A DNA stretch of 64,000 nucleotides from CAVOKN01 sp963696505 (GTDB lineage Bacteria; Pseudomonadota; Gammaproteobacteria; Burkholderiales; Rhodocyclaceae): the NCBI GenBank assembly GCA_963696505.1, contig CAVOKN010000006.1, forward strand, positions 1 to 64,000. Reading direction: 5' to 3'. Positions 42,142 to 51,309 of this stretch are shown here, in pieces. The position numbers were made by a program, and so were the translations under genes. The notes under the pieces were generated by a model. That model was not told the DNA's origin. It saw only the letters and a program-made list of their open reading frames with translations, and ran no database searches. Within the stretch, counting starts at the first letter, position 1. Every line of letters begins with the position of its first letter.

Positions 42142-43344
42142 ATGAAGACACGCCTGCGCCTGATCGTCCTGCTGCCCCTGCTCCTGACCACCGCGGCCGG
42201 CTTTGCCCACGAGGGCCATGGCGGCGGCAAGTCCCCGCCCATCTGCCTCACTGCGTCCACCTGGTCCGTCCCCGAGGCAGACGGACCGCGGCGCGCTGCC
42301 GCGCCGGCGATCCTGGCGGACATGGTGAAGCGCCAGGTGGTGCTGCTGGGCGAGCAGCACGACTCCGCCGACCATCACCGCTGGCAGTTGCAGACCCTGG
42401 CAGCGCTGCACGCCCAGCGGCCGATGATGGCCATCGGCTTCGAAATGTTCCCGCGGCGCCTGCAGCCGGCGCTGGACAAGTGGATATCGGGCGATCTCAC
42501 GGTCAAGCAGTTCCTGGAGCAGAGCGAGTGGGACAAGGTCTGGAACATGCCGGCTGAGCTCTATCTGCCCCTGTTTCAGTTCGCCCGCATCAACCGCATT
42601 CCCATGCTCGCGCTCAACGTCAACGATAAGCTCAACAAGGCGATCGTCGAGAAGGGCTGGGATGCGGTGCCGGAGGCCGACCGGGAAGGGGTGGGCAAGG
42701 CCGCCGCGCCGCCCGAGGCCTACCGCGACTTCCTGTTCGACATCTACCGCCAGCACATCAAGATGAAAGGCAAGGAGGACGCCAAGGCGGCGAAGACGGA
42801 CAGCGCGTTCCGCTACTTCGTCGAGTCCCAGACCACCTGGGACCGGGCCATGGCCGAGTTGCTGGCGCGCGCGGCTTCCGGCGCCAGCAAACCGCTGGTG
42901 GTGGGCGTCATGGGCAGCGGCCACATCCGCCACGGCCACGGCGTGCCGCACCAGTTGCGGGCGCTGGGGATCAAGGACATCGGCACCCTGCTCCCCGTGG
43001 AACTGGGTGACGACTGCGGCGAGATCCGCCCCGGTTTCGCCGACGCCGTGTTCGCCCTGCCGGCCAGTGTCGTCGTCAAGCCCGATCCGCCGCGCCTGGG
43101 CGTGCTGCTGGAGGAGAAGGACGGCGGCGTACGCATATCCGAAGTCACCGCCGGCAGCCTCGCCGAGCGCACTGGCCTCAAGGCGGGCGACCGCATTCAG
43201 GAGGTGGCGGGCACGCCGGCGAAGAAGGTCGCGCCGGTGATCGCCGCGGTACGCGTCCAGCCCGCCGGCACCTGGCTGCCGATGAAGATCGCCCGCGGCG
43301 ACGACACGCTGGACATGGTGGTCAAGTTCCCGCTCAAACCATGA
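42142..43344 (+). CDS. ChaN-family protein with C-terminal PDZ domain
   Basis: This exported protein of 400 residues belongs to the ChaN/Tiki-like superfamily, whose members include haem-binding lipoproteins. A signal peptide (RLRLIVLLPLLLTTAAGFA) is followed by a His-rich patch (HEGHGGGK) and the ChaN domain: VVLLGEQHDSADHHRWQLQTL, AIGFEMFPRRLQPALDKW, and VVGVMGSGHIRHGHGVPHQL. A PDZ domain closes the protein (LGVLLEEKDGGVRIS, GSLAERTGLKAGDRIQEVAG). The ATG at 42142 gives the signal peptide directly. It overlaps the M1 peptidase gene by four bases (ATGA), so the two periplasmic proteins may act together. Confidence 0.85.
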   Translation: MKTRLRLIVLLPLLLTTAAGFAHEGHGGGKSPPICLTASTWSVPEADGPRRAAAPAILADMVKRQVVLLGEQHDSADHHRWQLQTLAALHAQRPMMAIGFEMFPRRLQPALDKWISGDLTVKQFLEQSEWDKVWNMPAELYLPLFQFARINRIPMLALNVNDKLNKAIVEKGWDAVPEADREGVGKAAAPPEAYRDFLFDIYRQHIKMKGKEDAKAAKTDSAFRYFVESQTTWDRAMAELLARAASGASKPLVVGVMGSGHIRHGHGVPHQLRALGIKDIGTLLPVELGDDCGEIRPGFADAVFALPASVVVKPDPPRLGVLLEEKDGGVRISEVTAGSLAERTGLKAGDRIQEVAGTPAKKVAPVIAAVRVQPAGTWLPMKIARGDDTLDMVVKFPLKP

Positions 43345-45473
43345 GCCTTGGGGCGCATGGGGTGGATGACGCTGGCAATTTCGGGGCTGGCCGGGTGATT
43401 CGCCGCAGCGCGCTTCGGCACGCGACCCTGCCCCAGGCCCTCTCCCTCCTGCTGCGCTGGCTCGCCCTCCTCGCCCTGCTCGTCCACGGCGCCGCGCGGG
43501 CCGACGCCCCCTGGCTGGAGCTGGACGTCAACCTCGATCCCGCAACCCGCATGCTCGTTGCCCGCGCCGAACTCGCGCCGACGGACCGCGAGTTTCGCTT
43601 CGCGCTCCACGAATCCCTGACACCGACCGCCGCCAGTACCGATGGCCGGGCACTGACTTTCGCCGCGGCCGGCCGCTCGGGCGCGCTGCGGGAGTGGCGC
43701 ATCGCCCTGCCCGCCGCAGGCGCGTCCAGGCTGCGCATCGACTACCGCGGCACCCTGCCGGCGCTGGATCCCAAGCTCGATCACCGCGGCGTCCTGGGGG
43801 GCCTGCCGCCCATGGCTTCCGCCGCCGGGAGCTTTCTGCCCTCCGGCGCCGCCTGGTATCCCCAGCCCGCAGGGCTGTTCCGCTACCGGGTGAAGCTCTC
43901 AGTTCCGCGCGACCAGCGGGCGCTGGTGGCGGGCCGGCTCACCTCCGAAACCCTGCCCGACGACAAGGAAGGCCGCTACCGGGCGAGTTTCGAGTTCCCC
44001 CATCCCGCCGACGGCATCGACCTCATGGCCGGCCCCTGGCTCGTGCGCGAGAAGACCCTGCCCCGCGCCGGCACCGAGCCGATCCGGCTGCGCACCTACT
44101 TCTTCGCCGACCTCGACGCCATGCCAGGACTGGCCGAAGGCTACCTGGACGACAGCGCGCGCTACCTCGAACGCTACGCCGCGGAGATCGGCGCCTATCC
44201 CTTCACCGAATTCTCGGTGGTGGCGAGCCCCCTGCCCACCGGCTTCGGCATGCCGACCCTGACCTACCTCGGCGCCGAGGTGCTGAAGCTGCCCTTCATC
44301 CGCAAGACCTCGCTGGGCCACGAAGTGCTGCACAACTGGTGGGGCAACGGCGTCTACCCCGACTATGCCAAGGGCAACTGGTCGGAGGGGCTCACTACCT
44401 TCATGGCGGACTATGCCTACAAGGCGGACGAATCCGCCACCGCCGCGCGGGAGATGCGCCTCGGCTGGCTGCGCGACTTCGCCGCGGTGCCAGCGGACGG
44501 TCACAGCCCGCTCGTCGCGTTCCGCTCCCGCACCCACGGCGCCGCGGCGGCGGTAGGCTACGGCAAGGCGGCGATGCTGTTCGTGATGCTGCGCGACCTT
44601 GTCGGCGAGGAGGCCTTCCGCCGCGGCATCCGTGCCTTCTGGGAGCAGCAGCGGTTTCGCGTCGCGGGCTGGGACGATCTGCGTGCCGCCTTCGAAAAAG
44701 CGTCGGGGCGGCCCCTGGGCGCATTCTTCGAGCAGTGGCTGGCGCGCGCCGGCGGGCCGCAAGCCCGCATCGCCGATGCGCAGGCACTGACTTTCGAGGG
44801 CAAGCCGCGCCTGGCCGTCACCATCGAGCAGAGCGGGACGCCCTATGCCCTGCGGCTGCCGATGGAGATTGCCTACGGGGAACGCTCGGAAACCCGGATC
44901 GTCGAGGTTTCGAAGGCAAGCGAAACCCTGAACCTCGATCTCCCGGCCAGAGCCCAGGGCCTGCGCCTGGACCCCGAACTACGCGTCTGGCGGGTGCTGG
45001 AGCGGGAACAGTTGCCGCCCATCCTGCGCCAGTGGGTGATCGCCAAGTCGCCGCGGCTGGTCCAGGCGGCGGAAAGTCAGCCGGTAAAGGACGCCGCGGC
45101 GGAACTTGCGCAGCGCCTGTTCGAGGTCGCCCCGAAACACGTCGCGCGGACCGAACTCGCTCAAGGCGGCGATCCGATCCTGATCGCCGGGCTGCATGGC
45201 GACGTCGACGCCCTGCTCGCCGCGGCCGGTCTGCCGCCCCGCCCGGCCGCCCTCGCCGGCCGCGGCAGCGCCCACGCATGGACCGTGCAGCGGGAGGCTG
45301 GCCCACCCCTGGCGGTCGTCTCTGCCCGCGACGCCGACTCGCTCCGCGCCCTGCAGCGCCCCCTGCCCCACTACGGTTCCCAGAGCTGGGTGCTGTTCGA
45401 AGGCAGCCGCGCCCTGGAGCGCGGGGTGTGGCCGGCGCCGGGGCGCCTGGTTCCGGTGCGGGCGACACCCTGA
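43341..45473 (+). CDS. M1-family zinc metallopeptidase, exported
   Basis: This predicted zinc aminopeptidase-like protein has 710 residues. A hydrophobic segment (LRWLALLALLVHGAARADA, about 38-56) acts as signal or anchor. The zinc motif is LGHEVLHNWWGN (HExxH) with the third ligand in NWSEGLTTFMADY. The usual GAMEN substrate motif is replaced by TGFGMPTLTYLG, as in other members of this subgroup, so strict aminopeptidase activity is uncertain. The start at 43341 overlaps the ChaN gene; an internal start would shorten the unusually long N-terminal region. It is convergent with the DUF748 gene. Confidence 0.85.
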   Translation: MSLGAHGVDDAGNFGAGRVIRRSALRHATLPQALSLLLRWLALLALLVHGAARADAPWLELDVNLDPATRMLVARAELAPTDREFRFALHESLTPTAASTDGRALTFAAAGRSGALREWRIALPAAGASRLRIDYRGTLPALDPKLDHRGVLGGLPPMASAAGSFLPSGAAWYPQPAGLFRYRVKLSVPRDQRALVAGRLTSETLPDDKEGRYRASFEFPHPADGIDLMAGPWLVREKTLPRAGTEPIRLRTYFFADLDAMPGLAEGYLDDSARYLERYAAEIGAYPFTEFSVVASPLPTGFGMPTLTYLGAEVLKLPFIRKTSLGHEVLHNWWGNGVYPDYAKGNWSEGLTTFMADYAYKADESATAAREMRLGWLRDFAAVPADGHSPLVAFRSRTHGAAAAVGYGKAAMLFVMLRDLVGEEAFRRGIRAFWEQQRFRVAGWDDLRAAFEKASGRPLGAFFEQWLARAGGPQARIADAQALTFEGKPRLAVTIEQSGTPYALRLPMEIAYGERSETRIVEVSKASETLNLDLPARAQGLRLDPELRVWRVLEREQLPPILRQWVIAKSPRLVQAAESQPVKDAAAELAQRLFEVAPKHVARTELAQGGDPILIAGLHGDVDALLAAAGLPPRPAALAGRGSAHAWTVQREAGPPLAVVSARDADSLRALQRPLPHYGSQSWVLFEGSRALERGVWPAPGRLVPVRATP

Positions 45474-45561
45474 CGCGGACATCAACGCGACGTCCCTTTG
45501 CCTTCGTCGGATCGAGGCCGCAGGCCGGCCCCGGAGTCGGGTCGGGTTCGCCGCGCCCGAC

Positions 45562-48500
45562 CTACTTCAAGGAAAAATCCACCCGGGTCGCGGGGCCCTT
45601 GTCCTTGGGCGGCTCGCCACCGAGCTTGGGGGCGAGGAGGAACACCCGTTCCTGCGGCACCTTGCCCTTTTCCACGAGGTGGTCCTTAACCGACTGGGCG
45701 CGGCGGTTGGCGAGCTGGCGCAGGTCGTCCTCGGTCACCTCGGCGTTGGCCAGCATCAGTTTCTCCATCTCCTCCGGCGGCAGATCCTTGGCCAGGCCGA
45801 TGGCGTTGCGCGGCTTGGGGAACTTCTCCTGTTTGTAGGCGCGCTCCAGGTACTTCGCATACTCATCCTTGCCCACGCTCACGTCCTCGACCGAGGCCGC
45901 CTCCTCGCCTTTCTTCACCGTTTCGGAGTGCTTCTGCGCCTTGACCTTGCGCTCCAGCGCAGCCTGCTTGAGTCCCTCGCGGTCCTGCTGCGGGTCGACA
46001 GCGCCGGTGATCTCCAGCTTCAGTCCGGGACGATCGTTGAGCGCCTTGGCCAGGGTCTCCAGCTTTTTCTCCACGGGCACCGCGATGACGGCGCGACCCG
46101 GGTCGAACTCCGCATAGGCCAGTTCTTCGCCGCCGCCGAACAGCGAGCCGAGCAGCGCGAAAGGTGCGGTCACCGCCTTGACGATCAGATTCACCAGCAC
46201 CTGAATGATCACGCTGCCGACGCTGAACTGGGGGTCGTCGAGGGATCCGCCGATGGGCAGGCGGATATCGATCTCGCCGCGGCTGTTCTTGAGCAAGGAC
46301 ACGGCCAGCATTACCGGCAGCTTGGTGGCGTCCGGGCTTTCCACCTTCTCGCCGAAGGTGAGCTGGTCGAGGAACACGTTGTTCTGCGCCTCCAGCTTGC
46401 GGTTCTCCACCTTGTAGGCGACATTCACCGTCAGCTTGCCCTTCTCGATGGCGTAGCCGGCGTACTTGCCCGAATAGGGCGAGAACTGGGGCAGTTCCAT
46501 GCCGGTGACCCCCGCCTTGAGATCGACGAACAGGCTGCCCGAGAGCGGATTGACCTTGCCCAGTATCTCCAGCGGCGCATCGCTCACCTTGCCGCGCAGC
46601 TCCACGTCGGCGGTCGTTCCGAGATCTGACGACAGCCCGGCGATGCTGCCGCCCAGCGCCTTCATGTCGGCGGTGTAATTGGGTTTGATGAAAAAGTCGC
46701 TGAAATTCACGTTGCCGCCCTGCAGGCTCACCTTCCGCACCGTGATCTTGTAGTCCGGCGGCGTCGCCGTGGCGCTCGCCGGCGGCTGACTCCCGGCCGC
46801 GGGCTGGGCGGCGGCCTCCGCCTTCGGTGCGGCCGGGCTGGGCTCGGTCACCGATTGCGGCGGGGCGGCCTTGCCGGCCTCGTCGGGCGCACGCGCCACC
46901 TGCTGCGCGTTGAGGCGGCCGTCTGCGTTGAGGATCAGCCGCGCGTAGAAGTCGCTCAGGGAAACCTCGCGGATGTCGAGCTTGAGCGGCTGCACGCTGG
47001 CCAGGTCGATGCCATCTATGAACAGCGACTTCCACACCAGGAAATCGGCGGAGTTCGCCTTGTCCACCGTGTGCAGGCCGCTGACTCCCGCATTGCCCCG
47101 ATAGCTCAGCTTCGGCGGTCCTTCCTTGGGCTGCTCGAAGCTGAGATTGCCCCGCGCCGTCACTGCGCCGCCGGTCAGGGTGATGTTTACCTTGTCCGCG
47201 AAATAGGGCTGGAAGGGCAGGATCTCGATTCCTTTGACATCGATCGAGGTCTTCGCTGCGAGCGGTTCGAGCACGGCTGAGCCTGCCAGCTTGACGCTGC
47301 CACGCTTGTTGATGCGTGCCTCGATGGCGAAGCGCGGCTGCGCGCCTTTCTGGGTGCCGAGGTTCTCGACGCGGACCTTCATGCCGGTGATCGAAACCCG
47401 GGCCGGTTCAGGCGGCGTGCGGTCCTCGAACAGTATGTCGTGGCCGTCCATTGCCAGCGTGCCTATGCTCACCACCCAGGGTGTCTCCGGGCTGCTCTTG
47501 CGCGCCGCGGCGGCTTCCTGTGCCGCGCGTACCGAAGCCGTCGCCAGCGGAAACAGTCGCGTCAGGCTCAGTTCGCCGCCGCGCTCGCGGCGCACCCGCA
47601 TCGCCGAGTCGCGCACCGCCACCTCGCCGATGGTCAGCGTGCGCTGGCCCAGATCGAGTTTGCCTCCGCCGATTCGCGCTTCGGCAAGACGATAGAAATC
47701 GTCCTTCTCGCCATCCTGCCGCAGCCGCAGGTCGGCAATGCGGACGGCGATGTCCTCCAGCAGCACTTTCGGTTCCCCTTCGCCGAGGGCGACGTCGAAG
47801 CCGGTGCTCAGGCCCAGCGTCCCCGACACCGGCTTGAACAGGACCATGCCGGCGTAATAGGGCAGATAGACCCCGGGCTGGACGCCGGTGATCTCCACCT
47901 TGCCCCTGGCGGCCAGCGGCGAAAGGGTGACGCTGGCCTGTTGCGTGATCTGCTCGCCGTTGCCGCCCTTGAGATCGAGTTCGACGCTGGCTGCCTGCCC
48001 CGCTTCGTTGCCCAGGTTCCGCACCAGCACGTTGAGCGGCTCGACGCGGGTCGCGAAGGCCGGCGCCACCGCCTCGTCGGTGAAGCCGATGCGGCCCTCG
48101 CTCAGCCTGATCTCACCGACCGTGAATCGGAACGGCGGTGCAGTGGCTTCCTTCGCTGCCGCAGGCGGCTGCGTGGCGGGCGCTGGGCCGGCATCTGCCG
48201 AAGGCGCCGGTCTGGGGATGAGGTCCAGCAGGGTCAGGTGCCCGTCCTTCGCCCTGCGTACCTGCAGTTCCGGCTTGTCGATCAGTACGCTGCGCACCGC
48301 GGCCTTGCCGCCGAACACATCGACGGCGTCCACCGCCACCGCCAGCAGCGGCACGGCGAGTACCGGCGCATCGGCCTTGTCGGTAAGCACGAAACCCTTG
48401 AGGGCCACGTCGCCGGTCACGTTCAGGCTGGGTTTTCCGTCCGGCGGCTGAACGAAGATGGCGTGCAGCCGCGTGTCAAGCTTGCCCCCCGGCAGCTTGA

Positions 48501-49233
48501 AGGGCAGCGGCACCGGCGAGTAAGCGACGTACTTCGTCAGGTCGAGTTGATCCAGCTTCAGGTCCACCGTCGCTTCCCGCGTCTGCCTGAAGGGCTTCGC
48601 CTCGCCCCCGAGCGACAGGGCTGTGCCGTCCACCTTCGCACTGAATGCTGGCTGCACCTCTATATCCACATGGGATGGCAGGTTGGAGACGAAGGGCACG
48701 CCGACGTCGATCTCGCTCACCTCGTGGCGCTGCTTCAGCGGCCGGTCGTCGAACTCGACGCGCCCGCCGGTGACCCGGATGTTGTTGAGGGAGAAATGGG
48801 TCTCCCCCTCCGATTTCGGCCTGGCAAGGAACTCCTCGATCAGGTCGCTCACGTTGTAGCGGCCGTCGTCGTTGCGCACCAGGCGCAGGTAGGGGCTGGC
48901 GAGCCGGATCTCGCGCAGCACGAATCCGCCGCGAAACAGCGACTCGGCCTGGAGATTGACGAACAGTTCGTCGAAGCGCAGGGCGTCGGCGCTGCCGTCC
49001 GGCTCCTTGACCTGGAAGCCGCGCACCGCCGCCGTCATAGCGTAGGGATTGATGCTCACCGCCTCAATCGTCACCGGGCGGTGCAGGACGTCGGAGAGGA
49101 TCTTCTGCGCGAAGTGCTTCACCAGCGGCGGCGCGAGCAGGAAGCCAAGGATGCCGATGCCGACCACGATGCCGGCCACCCACAGGGCGGTCTTGCGCAG
49201 GGCGGGTTTATTGGCGGCGTTCTTGAGATCCAT
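45562..49233 (-). CDS. Giant DUF748/AsmA-like envelope protein
   Basis: The 1223-residue protein has one N-terminal transmembrane helix (TALWVAGIVVGIGILGFLLAPPL), followed by long repetitive beta-rich sequence typical of AsmA-like proteins that bridge the periplasm. Conserved pieces include INPYAMTAAVRGFQVKEPDG and DLIVKAVTAPFALLGSLFGG-like LIVKAVTAPFALLGSLFGGG near 1030, which matches DUF748. The C-terminal part (LANRRAQSVKDHLVEKGKVP) resembles the OmpA-like end of this family. A role in envelope lipid transport is inferred from AsmA relatives. The ATG at 49233 is used because it places the membrane helix near the N-terminus. It is divergent from dtd. Confidence 0.82.
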   Translation of the reverse strand: MDLKNAANKPALRKTALWVAGIVVGIGILGFLLAPPLVKHFAQKILSDVLHRPVTIEAVSINPYAMTAAVRGFQVKEPDGSADALRFDELFVNLQAESLFRGGFVLREIRLASPYLRLVRNDDGRYNVSDLIEEFLARPKSEGETHFSLNNIRVTGGRVEFDDRPLKQRHEVSEIDVGVPFVSNLPSHVDIEVQPAFSAKVDGTALSLGGEAKPFRQTREATVDLKLDQLDLTKYVAYSPVPLPFKLPGGKLDTRLHAIFVQPPDGKPSLNVTGDVALKGFVLTDKADAPVLAVPLLAVAVDAVDVFGGKAAVRSVLIDKPELQVRRAKDGHLTLLDLIPRPAPSADAGPAPATQPPAAAKEATAPPFRFTVGEIRLSEGRIGFTDEAVAPAFATRVEPLNVLVRNLGNEAGQAASVELDLKGGNGEQITQQASVTLSPLAARGKVEITGVQPGVYLPYYAGMVLFKPVSGTLGLSTGFDVALGEGEPKVLLEDIAVRIADLRLRQDGEKDDFYRLAEARIGGGKLDLGQRTLTIGEVAVRDSAMRVRRERGGELSLTRLFPLATASVRAAQEAAAARKSSPETPWVVSIGTLAMDGHDILFEDRTPPEPARVSITGMKVRVENLGTQKGAQPRFAIEARINKRGSVKLAGSAVLEPLAAKTSIDVKGIEILPFQPYFADKVNITLTGGAVTARGNLSFEQPKEGPPKLSYRGNAGVSGLHTVDKANSADFLVWKSLFIDGIDLASVQPLKLDIREVSLSDFYARLILNADGRLNAQQVARAPDEAGKAAPPQSVTEPSPAAPKAEAAAQPAAGSQPPASATATPPDYKITVRKVSLQGGNVNFSDFFIKPNYTADMKALGGSIAGLSSDLGTTADVELRGKVSDAPLEILGKVNPLSGSLFVDLKAGVTGMELPQFSPYSGKYAGYAIEKGKLTVNVAYKVENRKLEAQNNVFLDQLTFGEKVESPDATKLPVMLAVSLLKNSRGEIDIRLPIGGSLDDPQFSVGSVIIQVLVNLIVKAVTAPFALLGSLFGGGEELAYAEFDPGRAVIAVPVEKKLETLAKALNDRPGLKLEITGAVDPQQDREGLKQAALERKVKAQKHSETVKKGEEAASVEDVSVGKDEYAKYLERAYKQEKFPKPRNAIGLAKDLPPEEMEKLMLANAEVTEDDLRQLANRRAQSVKDHLVEKGKVPQERVFLLAPKLGGEPPKDKGPATRVDFSLK

Positions 49234-49364
49234 GGCGGTCCACAGTGGCTGACTTTGGGGCGGAACTCTAGCAGTGCGCGTCGTGCTTGTGGGCAAACCC
49301 CTTGATCTTGGACGGCATGCCGCTAGACTTGCCGCAGCCCGTTCCGGCCCGCCTCGTTCGACCG

Positions 49365-49802
49365 ATGATCGCCCTGATCCAGCGCGTAACCCATGCCAGC
49401 GTCACCGTCGACGGCGAGATCGTCGGCGCCATCGGGCGCGGCATCCTCGCTTTGATCGGCGTCGTGCCCGAAGACGGCCCGAAGAACGCCGAGCGACTGG
49501 CGGAGCGCCTCACCGGCTACCGCGTCTTCGAGGACGACGAGGGCCGCATGAACCGCTCGCTTGCCGACGTGGAGGGCGGGCTGCTGCTGGTGCCCCAGTT
49601 CACCCTCGCCGCGGACACGAAGAAGGGCGCGCGCCCGAGTTTCTCCAGCGCCGCCCCGCCGCAGCTTGCGACCGCCCTGTTCGAGGATCTGGTTTCCCGC
49701 GTCCGCGCCCGTCACGCATCGGTCGCCACCGGCCGCTTCGGCGCCGAGATGTTCGTCGAACTGGTGAACCACGGCCCGGTGACCTTCTGGCTCGAAGCAT
49801 GA
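49365..49802 (+). CDS. dtd: D-aminoacyl-tRNA deacylase
   Basis: Dtd hydrolyses D-amino acids mis-attached to tRNA. The 145-residue protein shows MIALIQRVTHASVTVDGEIV, the SQFTLAAD-type motif here as PQFTLAADTKKGARPSFS, and the C-terminal motif NHGPVTFWLE that forms the cross-subunit active site. The ATG at 49365 matches the conserved family start; longer in-frame starts add unrelated residues. It overlaps the lipoprotein gene by four bases. Confidence 0.94.
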   Translation: MIALIQRVTHASVTVDGEIVGAIGRGILALIGVVPEDGPKNAERLAERLTGYRVFEDDEGRMNRSLADVEGGLLLVPQFTLAADTKKGARPSFSSAAPPQLATALFEDLVSRVRARHASVATGRFGAEMFVELVNHGPVTFWLEA

Positions 49803-50314
49803 ACCCGCAAGGCCGGAATTCTCTGCTCCGTGCCTGGTTGCTGGGCATCGCCTGCGCCCTGCTGCTGGCCGCCTGCGCCACGCAGCGGGAAACCATTCAG
49901 CCACCCAAGGAACCGCTGGTGGTGGGCGACCGGGACAAGGGGCGCGAAGTGGTGATGTACGCCTTCAACCTGATCGGCGTCGGCTACCGCTTCGGCGGCA
50001 AGAACCCGGATGCGGGACTCGATTGCAGCGGCATGGTGGCCTATCTCTACCAGCAGGTCACCGGCACGCGCCTGCCCCACAATGCCGCCGCCATCGCCCG
50101 GCTGGCGCGCCCGATCGCGCGCGACGCGCTTCAGGAAGGCGATCTGGTGTTCTTCAACACCCGTAACAAACCCTACTCCCACGTCGGAATCTACGTCGGT
50201 GAAGACCGCTTCGTGCACGCCCCCAGCCGCAACGGCAAGATCGAACTCGCGAACCTGTCGGACCGCTACTTCGACAAGCGCTTCGAGTCGGCAAGGACGT
50301 TGTTGAGGAATTGA
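49799..50314 (+). CDS. NlpC/P60-family lipoprotein peptidase
   Basis: This is a predicted cell-wall peptidase that cleaves peptidoglycan peptide bonds. The 171-residue precursor has a lipoprotein signal with lipobox LLAAC (Cys about 26). The catalytic cysteine is in GLDCSGMVAYLYQQVTG, and the histidine in YSHVGIYVGEDRFVHAPS. GVGYRFGGKNPD precedes the cysteine, as in the family. It is translationally coupled to dtd (ATGA overlap). A large hairpin repeat separates it from the convergent hydrogenase operon. Confidence 0.9.
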   Translation: MNPQGRNSLLRAWLLGIACALLLAACATQRETIQPPKEPLVVGDRDKGREVVMYAFNLIGVGYRFGGKNPDAGLDCSGMVAYLYQQVTGTRLPHNAAAIARLARPIARDALQEGDLVFFNTRNKPYSHVGIYVGEDRFVHAPSRNGKIELANLSDRYFDKRFESARTLLRN

Positions 50315-50374
50315 AGAAGGATCGACCTGTCGGCGGTGACTGTCCGCGGTCTGGCGATTCAAATCGGATGGATC

Positions 50375-50436
50375 GGTGCGCATGGCGCACCCTACGGGTT
50401 GCGGTTGAACTGGCCGTGGGGTGCGCCATGCGCACC
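50375..50436. repeat. REP-like hairpin between convergent nlpC-type and hydG genes
   Basis: The arm 50375-50395 (starting GGTGCGCATGG) and the arm 50416-50436 (ending CATGCGCACC) are complementary at 20 of 21 positions, with a 20-base loop. It is the same repeat family as 28367-28425 with the two arms in inverted order. Confidence 0.72.
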
Positions 50437-50448
50437 GATGCGTAAGCC

Positions 50449-51309
50449 TTAGAACCCCTCCACGTCCAGCAGGTGCTTGATCGCCGGATAGGGGTAGATC
50501 GGGCCTTCCTTGCAGATGAAGGTGGCGCCGAACTGGCAGTGGCCGCAGTGGCCGACGGCGCATTGCATGTTGCGCTCGGTGCTGAGGTAGATCGACGATT
50601 CCGGCACGCCCTTGCGCGCCAGGTGCTGGGCGGCCGAACCCATGAAGCCGCCGGGGCCGCACAGCATGGCGACGGTGCGCTCCGAGCGCACGACGACGTC
50701 GTCGAGCACCTTGATCTTGCCGCTCACCTGCCAGCGCCAGTTGGCCGAGCCTTCGGTGGAGGCGACCAGCACGGTGGTGTCGGGCAGATTCTTCCAGCGC
50801 TCGTAGCGCTCCGGCCAGATGAATTCGTCGACGCGCTTGACCTTCTGCACGATGGTGAAGTGGCCGAAGCGCTCGCGGCGGCGGATCATGTGGTTGATCA
50901 CCGATACCACTGGCGCGCAGCCGAGGCCGCCGGAGACGATGACGATGTCCTGGCCTTCGGCCTCGCGCAGCGGCCAGCCGCGGCCGAAGGGGCCGCGGAT
51001 GCCGAGGCGCTGGCCTTCCTTGAGTTCGAACAGGCCGCGGGTGACGCGCCCGACACGGTTGATGGTGTGCACCAGCAGATCCTCGTGCTCCGGGTCGGAG
51101 ACGATGGAGATCGCCACCTCGCCCACGCCATAGAGATACAGCATGTTGAACTGGCCGGGATCGTAGGTGTAGTTGGCATGCACCAGCGGGTCGGTGAAGC
51201 GCAGGTAGAGGGTGAAAATGGTCTTCGACTCCTGCACCCGGCGCACGATCTCCACCTCGTGCGGGAGGTAGGCATTGGGCTGGGCCTGGGTCAGGCTATG
51301 GCTGCGCAT
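50449..51309 (-). CDS. hydG: Group 3b hydrogenase gamma subunit, FAD/NAD(P)-binding
   Basis: This diaphorase subunit passes electrons between NAD(P)H and the Fe-S chain of the hydrogenase. The 286-residue protein belongs to the ferredoxin-NADP reductase fold of sulfhydrogenase gamma and anaerobic sulfite reductase B. It shows DPGQFNMLYLYGVGEVAISI (flavin site), VSGGLGCAPVVSVINHMI (NAD(P) site), AMLCGPGGFMGSA, and a C-terminal [2Fe-2S] motif MQCAVGHCGHCQFG with a further cysteine (TFICKEG). It is last in the operon hydD-hydA-protease-hydB-hydG and overlaps hydB by 14 bases. Confidence 0.9.
   Translation of the reverse strand: MRSHSLTQAQPNAYLPHEVEIVRRVQESKTIFTLYLRFTDPLVHANYTYDPGQFNMLYLYGVGEVAISIVSDPEHEDLLVHTINRVGRVTRGLFELKEGQRLGIRGPFGRGWPLREAEGQDIVIVSGGLGCAPVVSVINHMIRRRERFGHFTIVQKVKRVDEFIWPERYERWKNLPDTTVLVASTEGSANWRWQVSGKIKVLDDVVVRSERTVAMLCGPGGFMGSAAQHLARKGVPESSIYLSTERNMQCAVGHCGHCQFGATFICKEGPIYPYPAIKHLLDVEGF

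Noticed and set aside
47440..49305. 621-codon plus-strand frame opposite the DUF748 gene
   Set aside because: An antisense shadow with no signal, motif or ribosome-binding site.
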